From Thermomicrobiales bacterium (GTDB taxonomy: Bacteria > Chloroflexota > Chloroflexia > Thermomicrobiales > UBA6265): DNA of 32,722 nt. Positions 1 through 7,702 of the stretch are shown piece by piece. Position 1 is the stretch's first letter; each line of letters begins with the position of its first letter. The stretch lies in the NCBI GenBank assembly GCA_020853615.1, contig JADYYO010000061.1, positions 1-32,722 of the forward strand. Reading direction: 5' to 3'. The position numbers and the translations under genes are program-made. A model generated the notes under the pieces. The model was not told the DNA's origin. It did no database searches and was given only the letters and a program-made list of their open reading frames with translations.

Positions 1-31
1 AGGCGTGCCGTTGCCGGACGAGCCGTCCCTG

Positions 32-113
32 CTGTCACGCCATCTCGCCACATGCTCCCCTCTCCCACCGGAGTGGGCCGGGACCCGCTGGGTGGCGGCT
101 GGGGGTGAGGGTT
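32..113 (+). repeat. CCCTCTCCC/GGGGTGAGGG interspersed repeat, copy R1
   Basis: The stretch starts GTCACGCCAT, contains CCCCTCTCCCACCGGAG and ends GGCTGGGGGTGAGGG. The same layout recurs at 19934-19999, and in reverse complement at 19657-19739, which shares the GGGTGGCGGCTGGGGGTGA end. It lies in the 327-base gene-free left edge, where I see no gene: the ORF called at 5-403 runs through repeats and overlaps the real gene at 328. Confidence 0.7.
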
Positions 114-171
114 TGCGGGGCCGATACGAATGCCCCGTCCTGCTACCCAGCCCCAGCACCCCAAGCCGGTC

Positions 172-225
172 GAAGGCGGCAAAGGCGGTAAAGGCGGTAA
201 AGGCGGTAAAGGCGGTAAAGGCGGC
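172..225 (+). repeat. 9-bp tandem repeat, six units of AAAGGCGGT
   Basis: Six head-to-tail units of AAAGGCGGT (the outer ones vary by one base) fill 54 bases about 100 bases upstream of the PdxA2-type gene. Read in the ORF-track frame it gives a meaningless AVKAVKAVK string. The number of units could vary between strains. No spacers are present, so it is a short minisatellite and not a CRISPR. Confidence 0.85.
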
Positions 226-327
226 AAACTTGTGGGGGCCGGGAGGCGCATCCCCGTCGAGAGCGTCCCGCCCCGAATACCGTAAGATCAGGACGGCGGT
301 GTTCGATCGAATGAGGGAGACTGCGCG

Positions 328-1353
328 ATGGACGAATCAGCCCGGCCGCTGCTGGCGATCACGCTCGGCGATCCCGCCGGGATCGGGCCGGAGGTGGTGC
401 TGAAGACGCTCGCCCATCCCGATGTCTATGCGCGCTGCCGCCCCCTCGTCATCGGCGACCGCCGCATTCTCGAGCGCGCGGCGGACGCGCTCGGCATGGC
501 GCTCGACCTCGATATCGTCACGGACCCGGCGGCGGGCGCCTACGCCTTCCCGCGCGTCACGCTGCTCGACCCCGGCAATGCGGCCCCTGATGCGTGCCCG
601 GTCGGGGTGGAGAGCGCGGCGGCGGGCGCGGCGGCCGTCGACTACGTCTTCCGCGCCTGCGACCTGGCGATGGCGGGCGCAGTCGACGCCATCGTCACCG
701 CCCCGCTCAACAAGGCGGCGATGCACCTCGCGGGCTACGACTACGCCGGGCACACCGAACTGCTGACGGAGCGGACCGGGGCCGAGAAGGTGAGCATGCT
801 CCTCATCGGGCCGAACCTGCGCATCGTCCACGTCAGTACGCACGTCGCCCTCTCCGAGGCGATCGAGCGGGTGACGCCGCGCCGGGTCGAGGAGGTGATC
901 CAGATCGCCCATGACGCCTGCCGCGCGCTCGGCATCGAGCGGCCGCGCATCGCGGTCGCGGGGCTCAACCCGCACGCGAGCGAAGGAGGGCTCTTCGGCA
1001 ACGAGGAGGCGCGAAGCATCGTCCCCGCGATCGACGCCGCCCGCGCCCGGGGCCTCGACGTCAGCGATCCGCAGCCGCCCGATACCGTCTTTCTCCGCGC
1101 CACGAAGGGGATCTACGATATCGTCGTCGCCCAGTACCACGACCAGGGGCACATCCCGATGAAGCTGCTCGCCTTCGATTCGGGGGTGAACGTCAGTTAC
1201 GGGCTTCCCGTCATCCGCACCTCAGTCGACCATGGCACCGCCTTCGATATCGCCGGCCAGGGGATCGCCAGCGAATCGAGCATGTTGGCCGCGATCGACG
1301 TCGCCATCCAGATGGCCCATGCCCGCGCGGCGAAGACGGAGGCGCCGGTATGA
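328..1353 (+). CDS. pdxA2: PdxA2-type 4-phosphate dehydrogenase (D-threonate/4-hydroxythreonine-4-phosphate dehydrogenase family)
   Basis: This 341-residue protein spans the whole PdxA family. Visible signatures are GDPAGIGPE at the N-terminus, TAPLNKAAM followed by GHTELL (first metal-binding His), GLNPHASEGG (second His) and AQYHDQGHIPMK (third His), then the GTAFDIAG nucleotide/substrate end. PdxA proper oxidises 4-phosphohydroxy-L-threonine in B6 synthesis. PdxA2 paralogues oxidise D-threonate or D-erythronate 4-phosphate, and the product decarboxylates to DHAP. The stop overlaps the start of a DUF1537 kinase (ATGA), the known PdxA2-DtnK pairing, so the catabolic role is preferred. A GAGGGAG ribosome-binding site about nine bases upstream supports the start. 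No other B6 gene is nearby. Family certain; substrate inferred from context. Confidence 0.9.
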   Translation: MDESARPLLAITLGDPAGIGPEVVLKTLAHPDVYARCRPLVIGDRRILERAADALGMALDLDIVTDPAAGAYAFPRVTLLDPGNAAPDACPVGVESAAAGAAAVDYVFRACDLAMAGAVDAIVTAPLNKAAMHLAGYDYAGHTELLTERTGAEKVSMLLIGPNLRIVHVSTHVALSEAIERVTPRRVEEVIQIAHDACRALGIERPRIAVAGLNPHASEGGLFGNEEARSIVPAIDAARARGLDVSDPQPPDTVFLRATKGIYDIVVAQYHDQGHIPMKLLAFDSGVNVSYGLPVIRTSVDHGTAFDIAGQGIASESSMLAAIDVAIQMAHARAAKTEAPV

Positions 1354-2591
1354 CGCAACTGGCCATCATCGCCGACGATCTCACCGGCGCCGCCGACACC
1401 AGTGCCTGCTTCGCCGACGCCGGCTACGCCACCGTCATCCCGCTCGGCGGTGCGGCTGCCCCCGCGGCCGATGTGGTGGCGTTGACGACCGAGAGCCGGG
1501 ACATGGACGCCGCTGAGGCCGCCGAGACGGTCAGGGGAGCAGTCTCCGGCCTGCGACCACGCGACGGCGGACTGCCACACTGGATCTACAAGAAGATCGA
1601 TTCCGCCCTGCGCGGCCACCCCCGCGACGAGCTCTTCGCCACGATGGATGCGGCCGGGATCACCCGCGCGCTCGTCGCGCCGGCCCTGCCGGCCGAGGGG
1701 CGCACGACGGTGCGCGGCCGGCAGCACATCGGCGGCGTGCCGCTGGAGCAGAGCAGCTTCGGCCGCCCCGGCGGGCTCTCCGATCTGCTCCAGATCTTCG
1801 CCAACGATCGTGGCTGGCCAGTGCAGCTCCTCGACCTGGAGACGATTCGGCAGCGGCCAGGGACGATTCCGGCTCTCCTCGATGGCGAGTCAGCCGGGAT
1901 TCTTCTCGCCGACGCGGAGACCGAGGAGGATCTGGCGACGCTCGCCCGCGCCGCGGCCGGCGGCGCACCCCGCATCCTCTGTGGTTCGGCGGGATTCGCG
2001 CGGCAACTCGCGCCGGCGCTCCCCCTTACCGCGGCGGTTCCGCGCCCCGTCAAGCCCCGCGCCACGGACCGGCCGATCCTGATCGTCGCCGGCAGCCAGC
2101 ATGGAGCGACGGCGCGCCAGATCGCCGTCCTGGCGAGCGCGGGAAGCCCGATCGTGCGCCTCGAACAGGTGCAGATCGACGATCTCACCGCGCCCATTGA
2201 CGCCACGATCGCCGACGTCGCGGCGCGTCTCGCCGCGGGGAAGAGCACCGTGGTCACCACCTCCGGGCTGATGCCCTCGGTCAGCGGCGAGCGGTCGGTC
2301 GCCATGCGCTTGGCCGAGATTGCCACAGCTCCGATGGTGCGGGATGGCTATGGCGGCCTGGTGCTGACCGGCGGTGATGTCGCCGCGGCGGTCTGCCAGG
2401 CGCTCGGCGCCACGGCGCTCTGGCTCGGCGGCGAGATCTACGCGGGCCAGCCGTGGGCCTTGCTGGCGGGCGGCGCGCTGCCCGGCCTCCCCGTGGCGAC
2501 GAAGGCCGGCAGCTTCGGCGGCGACGGGGCGCTGACCGCCTGCGTCGCGCACCTGCGGGAGATCGATGCCACCGCGGCGGCCACGCGCTGA
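1350..2591 (+). CDS. dtnK: Four-carbon acid-sugar kinase, DUF1537 family (DtnK/OtnK type)
   Basis: The 413-residue protein begins with the family hallmark IIADDLTGAADTSA and has KKIDSALRGHPRDEL, a substrate-domain segment PALPAEGRTTVRGRQ with GVPLEQSSF, and a C-terminal nucleotide-binding region LTGGDVAAAV ... TKAGSFGG. Family members phosphorylate C4 aldonic acids such as D-threonate, L-threonate or D-erythronate at O4. The start ATG overlaps the stop of pdxA2 by four bases, so the two are probably translationally coupled. No OtnC aldolase or OtnI isomerase is present in the window, which favours the two-step D-threonate route (kinase then PdxA2 giving DHAP) over the L-threonate/D-erythronate route. 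The DtnK symbol rests on this context. Confidence 0.88.
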   Translation: MTQLAIIADDLTGAADTSACFADAGYATVIPLGGAAAPAADVVALTTESRDMDAAEAAETVRGAVSGLRPRDGGLPHWIYKKIDSALRGHPRDELFATMDAAGITRALVAPALPAEGRTTVRGRQHIGGVPLEQSSFGRPGGLSDLLQIFANDRGWPVQLLDLETIRQRPGTIPALLDGESAGILLADAETEEDLATLARAAAGGAPRILCGSAGFARQLAPALPLTAAVPRPVKPRATDRPILIVAGSQHGATARQIAVLASAGSPIVRLEQVQIDDLTAPIDATIADVAARLAAGKSTVVTTSGLMPSVSGERSVAMRLAEIATAPMVRDGYGGLVLTGGDVAAAVCQALGATALWLGGEIYAGQPWALLAGGALPGLPVATKAGSFGGDGALTACVAHLREIDATAAATR

Positions 2592-2620
2592 GCCGGCAAG
2601 AGCGCGGCCCAGCTTTCCCG

Positions 2621-3325
2621 ATGCCTGACGTTGAGGCCGCGCGGCGCCGTCAACGCACGAGTGGCCACGAGCCTCCCGGCATAGCACCCCAATCGCTGCG
2701 CGGCGCTCTGCTCGCCCGCGCCGGGGCGGCGGTGGCCGCCGCCCTCTGCTTCCTCTTTCTGCCGGCCTCGCTCGGCTGGGTCATCCGCGTCGTCTCCGCC
2801 TGGGATCTGGCGGTGCTGATCCTCATTGGGGAGGGGTGGTTCGCCATCGCGCGCTCCAGCCCGGCGCAAACTCGGCAGTATGCCGCGATCGAGGATCCGG
2901 GCCGCATCGCGCTGCTGGCGATCTCCCTCGGCGCGAGCGCGATCAGTCTGATCGCCGCGCTGCTGATGGTCACGCAGGATCAGGTGGAGCTTGCCCGCGC
3001 GCCGAACTGGCTGCGGCTGCTCCTGAGCGGGGCAGCCATCGTCGGCGCCTGGGCGCTGCTTCACACCTCCTACACGCTCCACTATGCGCGCCTCTACTAC
3101 GCCGACCCGAGCACGATCGACAGCCTCGCCTTCTTCGGCGGCCCGCCGGACGGCTGGGATTTCGCCTACTTCGCCTTCGGCATCGGCATGACCTTCCAGG
3201 TGCCGGACGTCAACGTGCTGAACCGGGCGATGCGCCGCGTCGTGCTCCGCCACCAGCTCGCCTCGTTCGCCTACAACACCGCGATCCTGGCGCTGGTCAT
3301 CAACCTCATCGCCGGGCAACTCTGA
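2621..3325 (+). CDS. DUF1345 family integral membrane protein
   Basis: This 234-residue membrane protein is recognised by the DUF1345 core: WALLHTSYTLHYARLYY, then GWDFAYFAFGIGMTFQVPDVNV and a hydrophobic C-terminus. About five membrane segments are visible (roughly residues 25-50, 58-75, 95-125, 135-155 and 210-232). The ORF-track start at 2453 lies inside the kinase gene in another frame. The ATG at 2621 sits 29 bases after the kinase stop and gives a basic, cytoplasmic-looking N-terminus, so it is preferred. Function of the family is unknown. It may be co-transcribed with the kinase, but nothing in the protein ties it to sugar-acid metabolism. Confidence 0.8.
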   Translation: MPDVEAARRRQRTSGHEPPGIAPQSLRGALLARAGAAVAAALCFLFLPASLGWVIRVVSAWDLAVLILIGEGWFAIARSSPAQTRQYAAIEDPGRIALLAISLGASAISLIAALLMVTQDQVELARAPNWLRLLLSGAAIVGAWALLHTSYTLHYARLYYADPSTIDSLAFFGGPPDGWDFAYFAFGIGMTFQVPDVNVLNRAMRRVVLRHQLASFAYNTAILALVINLIAGQL

Positions 3326-3666
3326 CGGTCTCGAACATGGCATGGCGAACGCGGGCAGGGGACTGGTCTGGTTCATGCAACGCCGGGACGCTCGATGAAT
3401 CGATGCACCATCGCGACTGGAACGTTGTCGACGCGTTCATGGCCAGGAGTGAGTCAGGATGACCGGCAACGACCCGCTTCCCTCATTCGATCCGGTCCTC
3501 TATACAGCGGCGTGCGCAAGACGTGTCAGGCTGAGGCACGAAGCATCTCGGCGCAGGGGAGACGGGGTTGCCGGGAGTCGAGATCCTGCGCTGCGCTCAG
3601 GATGACACTGTCGCCGTGTCGCGGCACGCACGATGACACGACTTCTCCGCACTGCTCCAAACGTCT
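3326..3666. other. Gene-free stretch between convergent genes
   Basis: The 341 bases between the DUF1345 stop and the FGGY kinase stop carry no convincing ORF. The second half holds one copy (3523-3608) of the GTGTCAT/CTCAGGATGACAC inverted-repeat element, which could act as a bidirectional barrier between the converging transcripts. No T-tract terminator is visible. Confidence 0.5.
3523..3608 (+). repeat. GTGTCAKGCTGAG...CTCAGGATGACAC inverted-repeat element, copy A
   Basis: The element starts GTGTCAGGCTGAGGCACGA and ends GCGCTCAGGATGACAC, with inner GCATCTCGG / GTCGAGATCC arms. Its ends are imperfect inverted repeats and it matches two other copies in the window (16283-16367, and 21547-21687 in reverse). 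It contains no coding sequence, so it looks like a MITE-like or other non-autonomous intergenic element. Confidence 0.8.
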
Positions 3667-5121
3667 CTACATGCTCGGCCCGCTCCACGCGCCGCGAGTG
3701 GCGTCGAGGCGGTCGAGGTAGCAGGCCATGCCGGCGTCGTAAAGGTGGGCGAGCGCGGGGCGAGGCTCGACGACCCCCTCGGGGGCCGTCCAGCGCGCGA
3801 TGTCGACCTCGCGCCCGGAGGCGGCAAGGGCGGCAAGCGCCGCGCCGCGCGCCCCAGCCTCCGGCTGCCGCGCCATCACCAGCGGGCGCTGCAGCACGTC
3901 GGCCAGGATCTGCCGCCAGCCGGCCGAGCGGACGCCACCTCCACTCAGGGTAACGCGGGCATCGGGCGCGAGTTGGGCGCTCTCCAGGCAGTGGCGGACC
4001 GCGTAGGCGATCCCCTCGCAGACGGCGCGGACGAGGTCCGCCCGGGTGGACTCCAGGCTGACCCCGATCATCTGCCCGCGCGCGGCAGGGTCGACAAAGG
4101 GCGCGCGCTCCCCCGCCGGGGCGAAGAAGGGGAGGACCATCACGCCGCCCGCGCCGGCCGCCGACTCCGCCAGCAACAGATCGATCTCCTCGTGCCGCGT
4201 TCCGGTCATCGCCAGGATCCACTCCAGCGACGGCGTTCCGACCATCGCCGGCATCACCCGCAGCCATTGCGCCTCCTTTGGCATGCAGATGAGCATGCCG
4301 GCCGGCGGGCCCTCCGTCTCCACCCGTTCGACCAGCACCGCGCAGCCAAGGGTGGTGCCCAGGATGACGAGCCCGTCGCCCGGCCGATCCACCCCCGCGC
4401 CCATTACCGTCGCACAGATATCGAAGGGGCCAGCGTGGACCGGCGTTCCTTCCGGCAGCCCGGTCAACTCGGCGCCAGCCTTCGACAGCGGGCGCAGCGG
4501 GGCGGGGGAGGGGTCGACCGGGGCGAGGAGGTCGCGCCATTGCGAGACGCCATAGAGCGCGAGCAGATCGTCGTCGTAGCGGCGCGCCACTGGGTCGAAG
4601 AAGGGGAGTGAGGCGTCGGAGGAGTCGGTGACGCGGGCGCCGGTCAGCCGCTGCAGGATGGCGTCCTTGCAATAGCCGGCGGTGGCGGCGGCGCGGAGCG
4701 ACCCCGGCTCCTCCTCCTGCAGAAAGGCGAGCAGCGGCGCCGCGGCGCCTGGGAAGAGCATGTTGCCGGAGCGGCGGAAGCCCGCTTCGGCAACGCCGGA
4801 GGCCATCCATTCCGTCACGATCCCTGCCGCGCGCGCATCCGACCAGAGGATCGGCGGCCGCACCTGATAGCCCTCACGGTCGAGGAGCCAGAGCCCGTCC
4901 CCCTGCGCGGTGATGCCGAGCAGATCGACCGGCTCGCCGGCGCTGATCTCGCGGATCACCTCGCCGACCGCCGCGATGACCGCCTCCAGATCCTGCTCGG
5001 TCCGGCCCGGCGACGGCACGATCGTCCGCGTCGGCCGCGCGGCAACGCGAATCAGCTCCCCCTCGTCGTCAAAGGCGACCGCCTTGACGACCGACGTTCC
5101 GGCATCGACCCCGATCAGCAT
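3667..5121 (-). CDS. FGGY-family carbohydrate kinase (tetritol/pentulose type)
   Basis: This 484-residue protein has the full two-domain FGGY fold: GVDAGTSVVKAVAFD (first phosphate loop) at the N-terminus, GITAQGDGLWLLD and WSDARAAGI in the sugar-binding part, HAGPFDICATVMGAG and ILGTTLGCAVL at the start of the second domain, and LSGGGVRSAGWRQILADVLQ (adenosine motif) near residue 400. FGGY kinases phosphorylate polyols, ketoses or their acids with ATP. The GDGLWLLD segment recalls the xylulose/erythritol-kinase side of the family, but specificity cannot be read from sequence. It lies downstream of the CUT1 transporter operon on the same strand, after a 374-base repeat-containing gap, so it may need its own promoter. 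A C4 polyol or ketose is the likely substrate given its neighbours. Confidence 0.85.
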   Translation of the reverse strand: MLIGVDAGTSVVKAVAFDDEGELIRVAARPTRTIVPSPGRTEQDLEAVIAAVGEVIREISAGEPVDLLGITAQGDGLWLLDREGYQVRPPILWSDARAAGIVTEWMASGVAEAGFRRSGNMLFPGAAAPLLAFLQEEEPGSLRAAATAGYCKDAILQRLTGARVTDSSDASLPFFDPVARRYDDDLLALYGVSQWRDLLAPVDPSPAPLRPLSKAGAELTGLPEGTPVHAGPFDICATVMGAGVDRPGDGLVILGTTLGCAVLVERVETEGPPAGMLICMPKEAQWLRVMPAMVGTPSLEWILAMTGTRHEEIDLLLAESAAGAGGVMVLPFFAPAGERAPFVDPAARGQMIGVSLESTRADLVRAVCEGIAYAVRHCLESAQLAPDARVTLSGGGVRSAGWRQILADVLQRPLVMARQPEAGARGAALAALAASGREVDIARWTAPEGVVEPRPALAHLYDAGMACYLDRLDATRGAWSGPSM

Positions 5122-5239
5122 GTTATCGACCCCGTATGGCGCAATCGCTTGCGTGTATCTGGCCGAATGCCGCGCCCCTCGAAGGTGTCACCCTGCAAGG
5201 GGCACATGCCACGATTCACCATGCGCGCCGGTTGCGCGA

Positions 5240-5280
5240 ACCCTCACCCCAGCCTTCTCCCTGTGCGCAGGACGAGGGAG
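5240..5280 (-). repeat. CCCTCACCCC element, copy R5
   Basis: ACCCTCACCCCAGCCTTCTCCCTGTGCGCAGG followed by an imperfect CGAGGGAG return arm. The copy at 5382-5421 is the same sequence in the opposite orientation. Confidence 0.7.
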
Positions 5281-5381
5281 CGCTGAATTCGTCGGCTCGT
5301 GACGGCCACGACGAGGCTGTAGGCGACGAGGCGTTGCCGAGCGGCGCGTCCCCTTTCGTCACGGCTCGTCGACGTCAACAC

Positions 5382-5421
5382 ACCCTCTCCCTGCGCACAG
5401 GGAGAGGGCCGGGGTGAGGGT
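5382..5421 (+). repeat. CCCTCACCCC element, copy R6, inverted relative to R5
   Basis: ACCCTCTCCCTGCGCACAGGGAGAGGGCCGGGGTGAGGGT has an internal hairpin CCCTCTCCCTG / CAGGGAGAGGG with a four-base loop. It pairs with R5 as an inverted repeat across roughly 100 bases. Confidence 0.75.
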
Positions 5422-5495
5422 AGATGCGACCAGCACGCCCGGCCACCGGAACCAACGTGCTTCCTTCATCAGCATGACACGCCCAGCAAGCCGCT

Positions 5496-6578
5496 CTATC
5501 CGGTCGTCACGGCGGCCGGGTTGGCGACGAAGCGAAGCGGCTCGCCGCGCAGGTAGCGCCCGACCTCGGCGGCGGCGATCGTCGCCGCTCGCTCGGCGGT
5601 CTCGCGGCTGGCCCCGGCGAGGTGCGGCGAGATGACGAGATTCGGCGTCGTGAAGACGCGCGAGCCCGCCTCCGGCGGCTCCGGGTCGTAGACATCGAGG
5701 GCGGCCGCGCGCAGCTTGCCGGCGTCGAGCGCGTCGAAGAGCGCCTCCTGATCGAGAAGGCCGCCCCGCGCCGCGTTGACCAGCACCGCGCCGTCTGGCA
5801 GGCGGGCGATCGCCTCGCGGTCGATTAGGTGGCGCGTCTCGGGGGTGAGCCGGGCGTGCAGGCTCAGGATCTCGGCCCGGGGCAGCAGCTCGTCGAGCGT
5901 CACCAGCGTCGCCCCCTCGCGCGTGACCGCCTCCGGGTCGACGTAGGGATCGGCGACCAGCACCTCCGTGCCGAAGGCGCGCAGCACGCGCGCGACCCGG
6001 CTGCCGACCGCGCCGAAGCCGACCAGCCCGGCCGTCTTCCCCTCCAGCTCGATGCCGGCCACGTCGTAGGCGTAGAGATCGCCGCGCCAAACGCCAGCGA
6101 GGAGATCCTTGTGCCCCTCGGCGATGCGGCGCATGGCGGCCAGCAGTAGGCCGATCGTGTACTCGGCGGTCGCGGCCGCGTTGCGGGCGGGGGAGTAGCA
6201 GACCGGGATGCCCCGCACCGTCGCCGCCTCGAGATTGACGTTGACCGGCCCGCCCCGGCAGACGACGATCAGCCGCAGCGCCTCCGACGCGGCGATGACC
6301 CGCCGCGTCATAGGGGCCATCTCCGTCACGACGATCTCGATGCCGTCGAGGACGCCGAGCATCTTCTCCTCGGTCCCCGCCGCCTCCTTCACCTCGGCGA
6401 CCGGCCCGAAGGGATCGACCGGCCAGCCGAGCACGATCTCGCGCAGCGCGACCCGGTCGCCGGCCTCGGCCGCGATCGCCTCGCGCAACAGGCTGTTCAG
6501 GACGAACTGATCGCCCGCCAGCAGCGTCGGGACGGCCTGCACGGCTACCTCGCGACCATTGACGGCACGCTCTCCCAT
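5496..6578 (-). CDS. D-isomer specific 2-hydroxyacid dehydrogenase (SerA-like), NAD-dependent
   Basis: About 360 residues when started at the ATG at 6578. The longer ORF in the track reads through the ABC gene in a shadow frame. The NAD-binding motif is GLVGFGAVGSRVARVL. The catalytic Arg lies in NAARGGLLDQEAL, the Glu in DVYDPEPPEAG and the His in ISPHLAGAS, so the Arg-Glu-His set is complete. CRGGPVNVNLEAA is the substrate-loop region typical of the phosphoglycerate-dehydrogenase-like group. No ACT domain follows, so this is not a full-length serine-pathway SerA. It is the last tightly linked gene of the ABC transporter operon: its start overlaps the ATPase gene by 34 bases. A role in oxidising or reducing a C4 hydroxy acid is inferred from context only. 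Confidence 0.87.
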   Translation of the reverse strand: MGERAVNGREVAVQAVPTLLAGDQFVLNSLLREAIAAEAGDRVALREIVLGWPVDPFGPVAEVKEAAGTEEKMLGVLDGIEIVVTEMAPMTRRVIAASEALRLIVVCRGGPVNVNLEAATVRGIPVCYSPARNAAATAEYTIGLLLAAMRRIAEGHKDLLAGVWRGDLYAYDVAGIELEGKTAGLVGFGAVGSRVARVLRAFGTEVLVADPYVDPEAVTREGATLVTLDELLPRAEILSLHARLTPETRHLIDREAIARLPDGAVLVNAARGGLLDQEALFDALDAGKLRAAALDVYDPEPPEAGSRVFTTPNLVISPHLAGASRETAERAATIAAAEVGRYLRGEPLRFVANPAAVTTG

Positions 6579-7702
6579 TCCAGACGTTCTCCCGTTTCGC
6601 GATCGAAGAGATGCGTGCGCTCCGGATCGAGGTAGAGCCCGACGGCTTCGCCGGAACGCGCGCGGACATCGTGGTGCGTCTCGATGACGACGCGCTGCTC
6701 GACCCCTGGCAGTTGCGCGGTCAGGCGGCCGACCTCCTGCAGCGGCTCGAAGGCGAAGACCGTCGCCGCCAGCGCGCCGGGAGCATCGGGCGGCTCCAGC
6801 CGGAGATCCTGCGGCCGAATCCCCAGCATCACCTCGCGCTGATTGGCCTCGCCGGCGACGATCCCCGGCAGGGCCACCCGCGCCTGATCCGAGAGCCGGA
6901 CTTCCAACTCGCCGTTGCCGCGATCGGAGAGCCGCCCGGGCAGGAGGTTCATGCGCGGCTCGCCGACGAAGTCGGCAACGAAGAGGTTTGCCGGCCGGTC
7001 GTAGACCTCGTCGGCGGTGCCGACCTGCTGCAACTTGCCGTCGTTCATGACCGCGATGCGGTCGGCGAGGGAGAGCGCCTCGTGCTGGTCGTGGGTGACA
7101 AGGACGGTCGTGAAACCCGTCTCCCGCTGCAGTCGCTTCAGCTCGCGGCGGGTGGCGTCGCGCTCGGCGGCGTCGAGGTGCGAGAGGGGCTCGTCGAGGA
7201 GCAGCACCGAGGGGGTGCGGACGATGGCGCGGGCGAGGCTGACGCGCTGCTTCTGGCCGCTGGAGAGCCCGCCCGGCTTGCGGTCGAGCAGGGGCGAGAT
7301 GCCGAGCCGCTCCGCGACCTCGCGCGCCCGGGCCACGGCATCCCGCTCCTTGCGCGCGCGCATGCCGAAGGTGATGTTCTCCTCGACGGTGAGCGGCGGG
7401 AAGAGCGCGTAGTTCTCGAAGGCGACCGCCACGTTTCGCTCGTGCGGCGGCAGCCCGACGATCGAGCGCCCCCCGACCCCGATGTCGCCGCTGGTCGGCT
7501 CCTCCAGCCCGGCGATCATGCGCAGCGTCGTCGACTTCCCGCAACCCGAGGGGCCGAGGAGGCCGAGCATCTCTCCCTCGTCGACCGTCAGGTCGATCCC
7601 CGCCACCGCATGCACCGGCGCCCGGCCCCGCTGGCGGAAGGTCTTTGTCAGGCGGCTGAGCACCATGCCGCTCGACCCGCGGTGCATCGGAGCACTAGCC
7701 AC
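6545..7702 (-). CDS. CUT1 ABC transporter ATP-binding protein (MalK/UgpC/GlpT-like), second of two
   Basis: The 385-residue ATPase has Walker A LLGPSGCGKSTTL (about residue 50), signature LSSGQKQRVSLARA, Walker B VLLLDEPLSHLDA, the H-loop VTHDQHEALSLADRI, and a C-terminal OB-like regulatory domain containing GIRPQDLRLE. It powers sugar or polyol import by the adjacent CUT1 permeases. The signature has LSSGQ where LSGGQ is usual, and the Q-loop region reads AFENYALFP where MalK has FQxYALYP, so the Q-loop glutamine appears replaced by glutamate. The gene start overlaps the preceding ATPase gene by eight bases. Two non-identical ATPases in one operon resemble the GlpS/GlpT arrangement of glycerol importers, and a heterodimer is likely. 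Confidence 0.9.
   Translation of the reverse strand: MASAPMHRGSSGMVLSRLTKTFRQRGRAPVHAVAGIDLTVDEGEMLGLLGPSGCGKSTTLRMIAGLEEPTSGDIGVGGRSIVGLPPHERNVAVAFENYALFPPLTVEENITFGMRARKERDAVARAREVAERLGISPLLDRKPGGLSSGQKQRVSLARAIVRTPSVLLLDEPLSHLDAAERDATRRELKRLQRETGFTTVLVTHDQHEALSLADRIAVMNDGKLQQVGTADEVYDRPANLFVADFVGEPRMNLLPGRLSDRGNGELEVRLSDQARVALPGIVAGEANQREVMLGIRPQDLRLEPPDAPGALAATVFAFEPLQEVGRLTAQLPGVEQRVVIETHHDVRARSGEAVGLYLDPERTHLFDRETGERLEWESVPSMVAR

Larger units (their letters stand above)
5122..5495. other. Repeat-filled gap between kinase and dehydrogenase genes
   Basis: The 374 bases contain an inverted pair of the CCCTCACCCC element (5240-5280 and 5382-5421) about 100 bases apart. I see no ORF with family features. 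The spacer between the pair is GC-rich and unremarkable. Confidence 0.5.

Noticed and set aside
172-225. CRISPR-like array
   Set aside because: Contiguous 9-bp units with no spacers and no cas genes.
328-1353. Vitamin B6 biosynthesis PdxA
   Set aside because: Not fully excluded, but the overlap with a DUF1537 kinase gene and absence of other pdx genes favour the catabolic PdxA2 role.
3500-4810. 436-aa - strand ORF overlapping the FGGY kinase
   Set aside because: Arg/Gly/Pro-rich out-of-frame translation of the kinase gene; the FGGY motifs are all in the 3667-5121 frame.
5496-6578. D-3-phosphoglycerate dehydrogenase of serine biosynthesis
   Set aside because: No regulatory ACT domain and operon position with a sugar importer; kept as a general D-2-hydroxyacid dehydrogenase.
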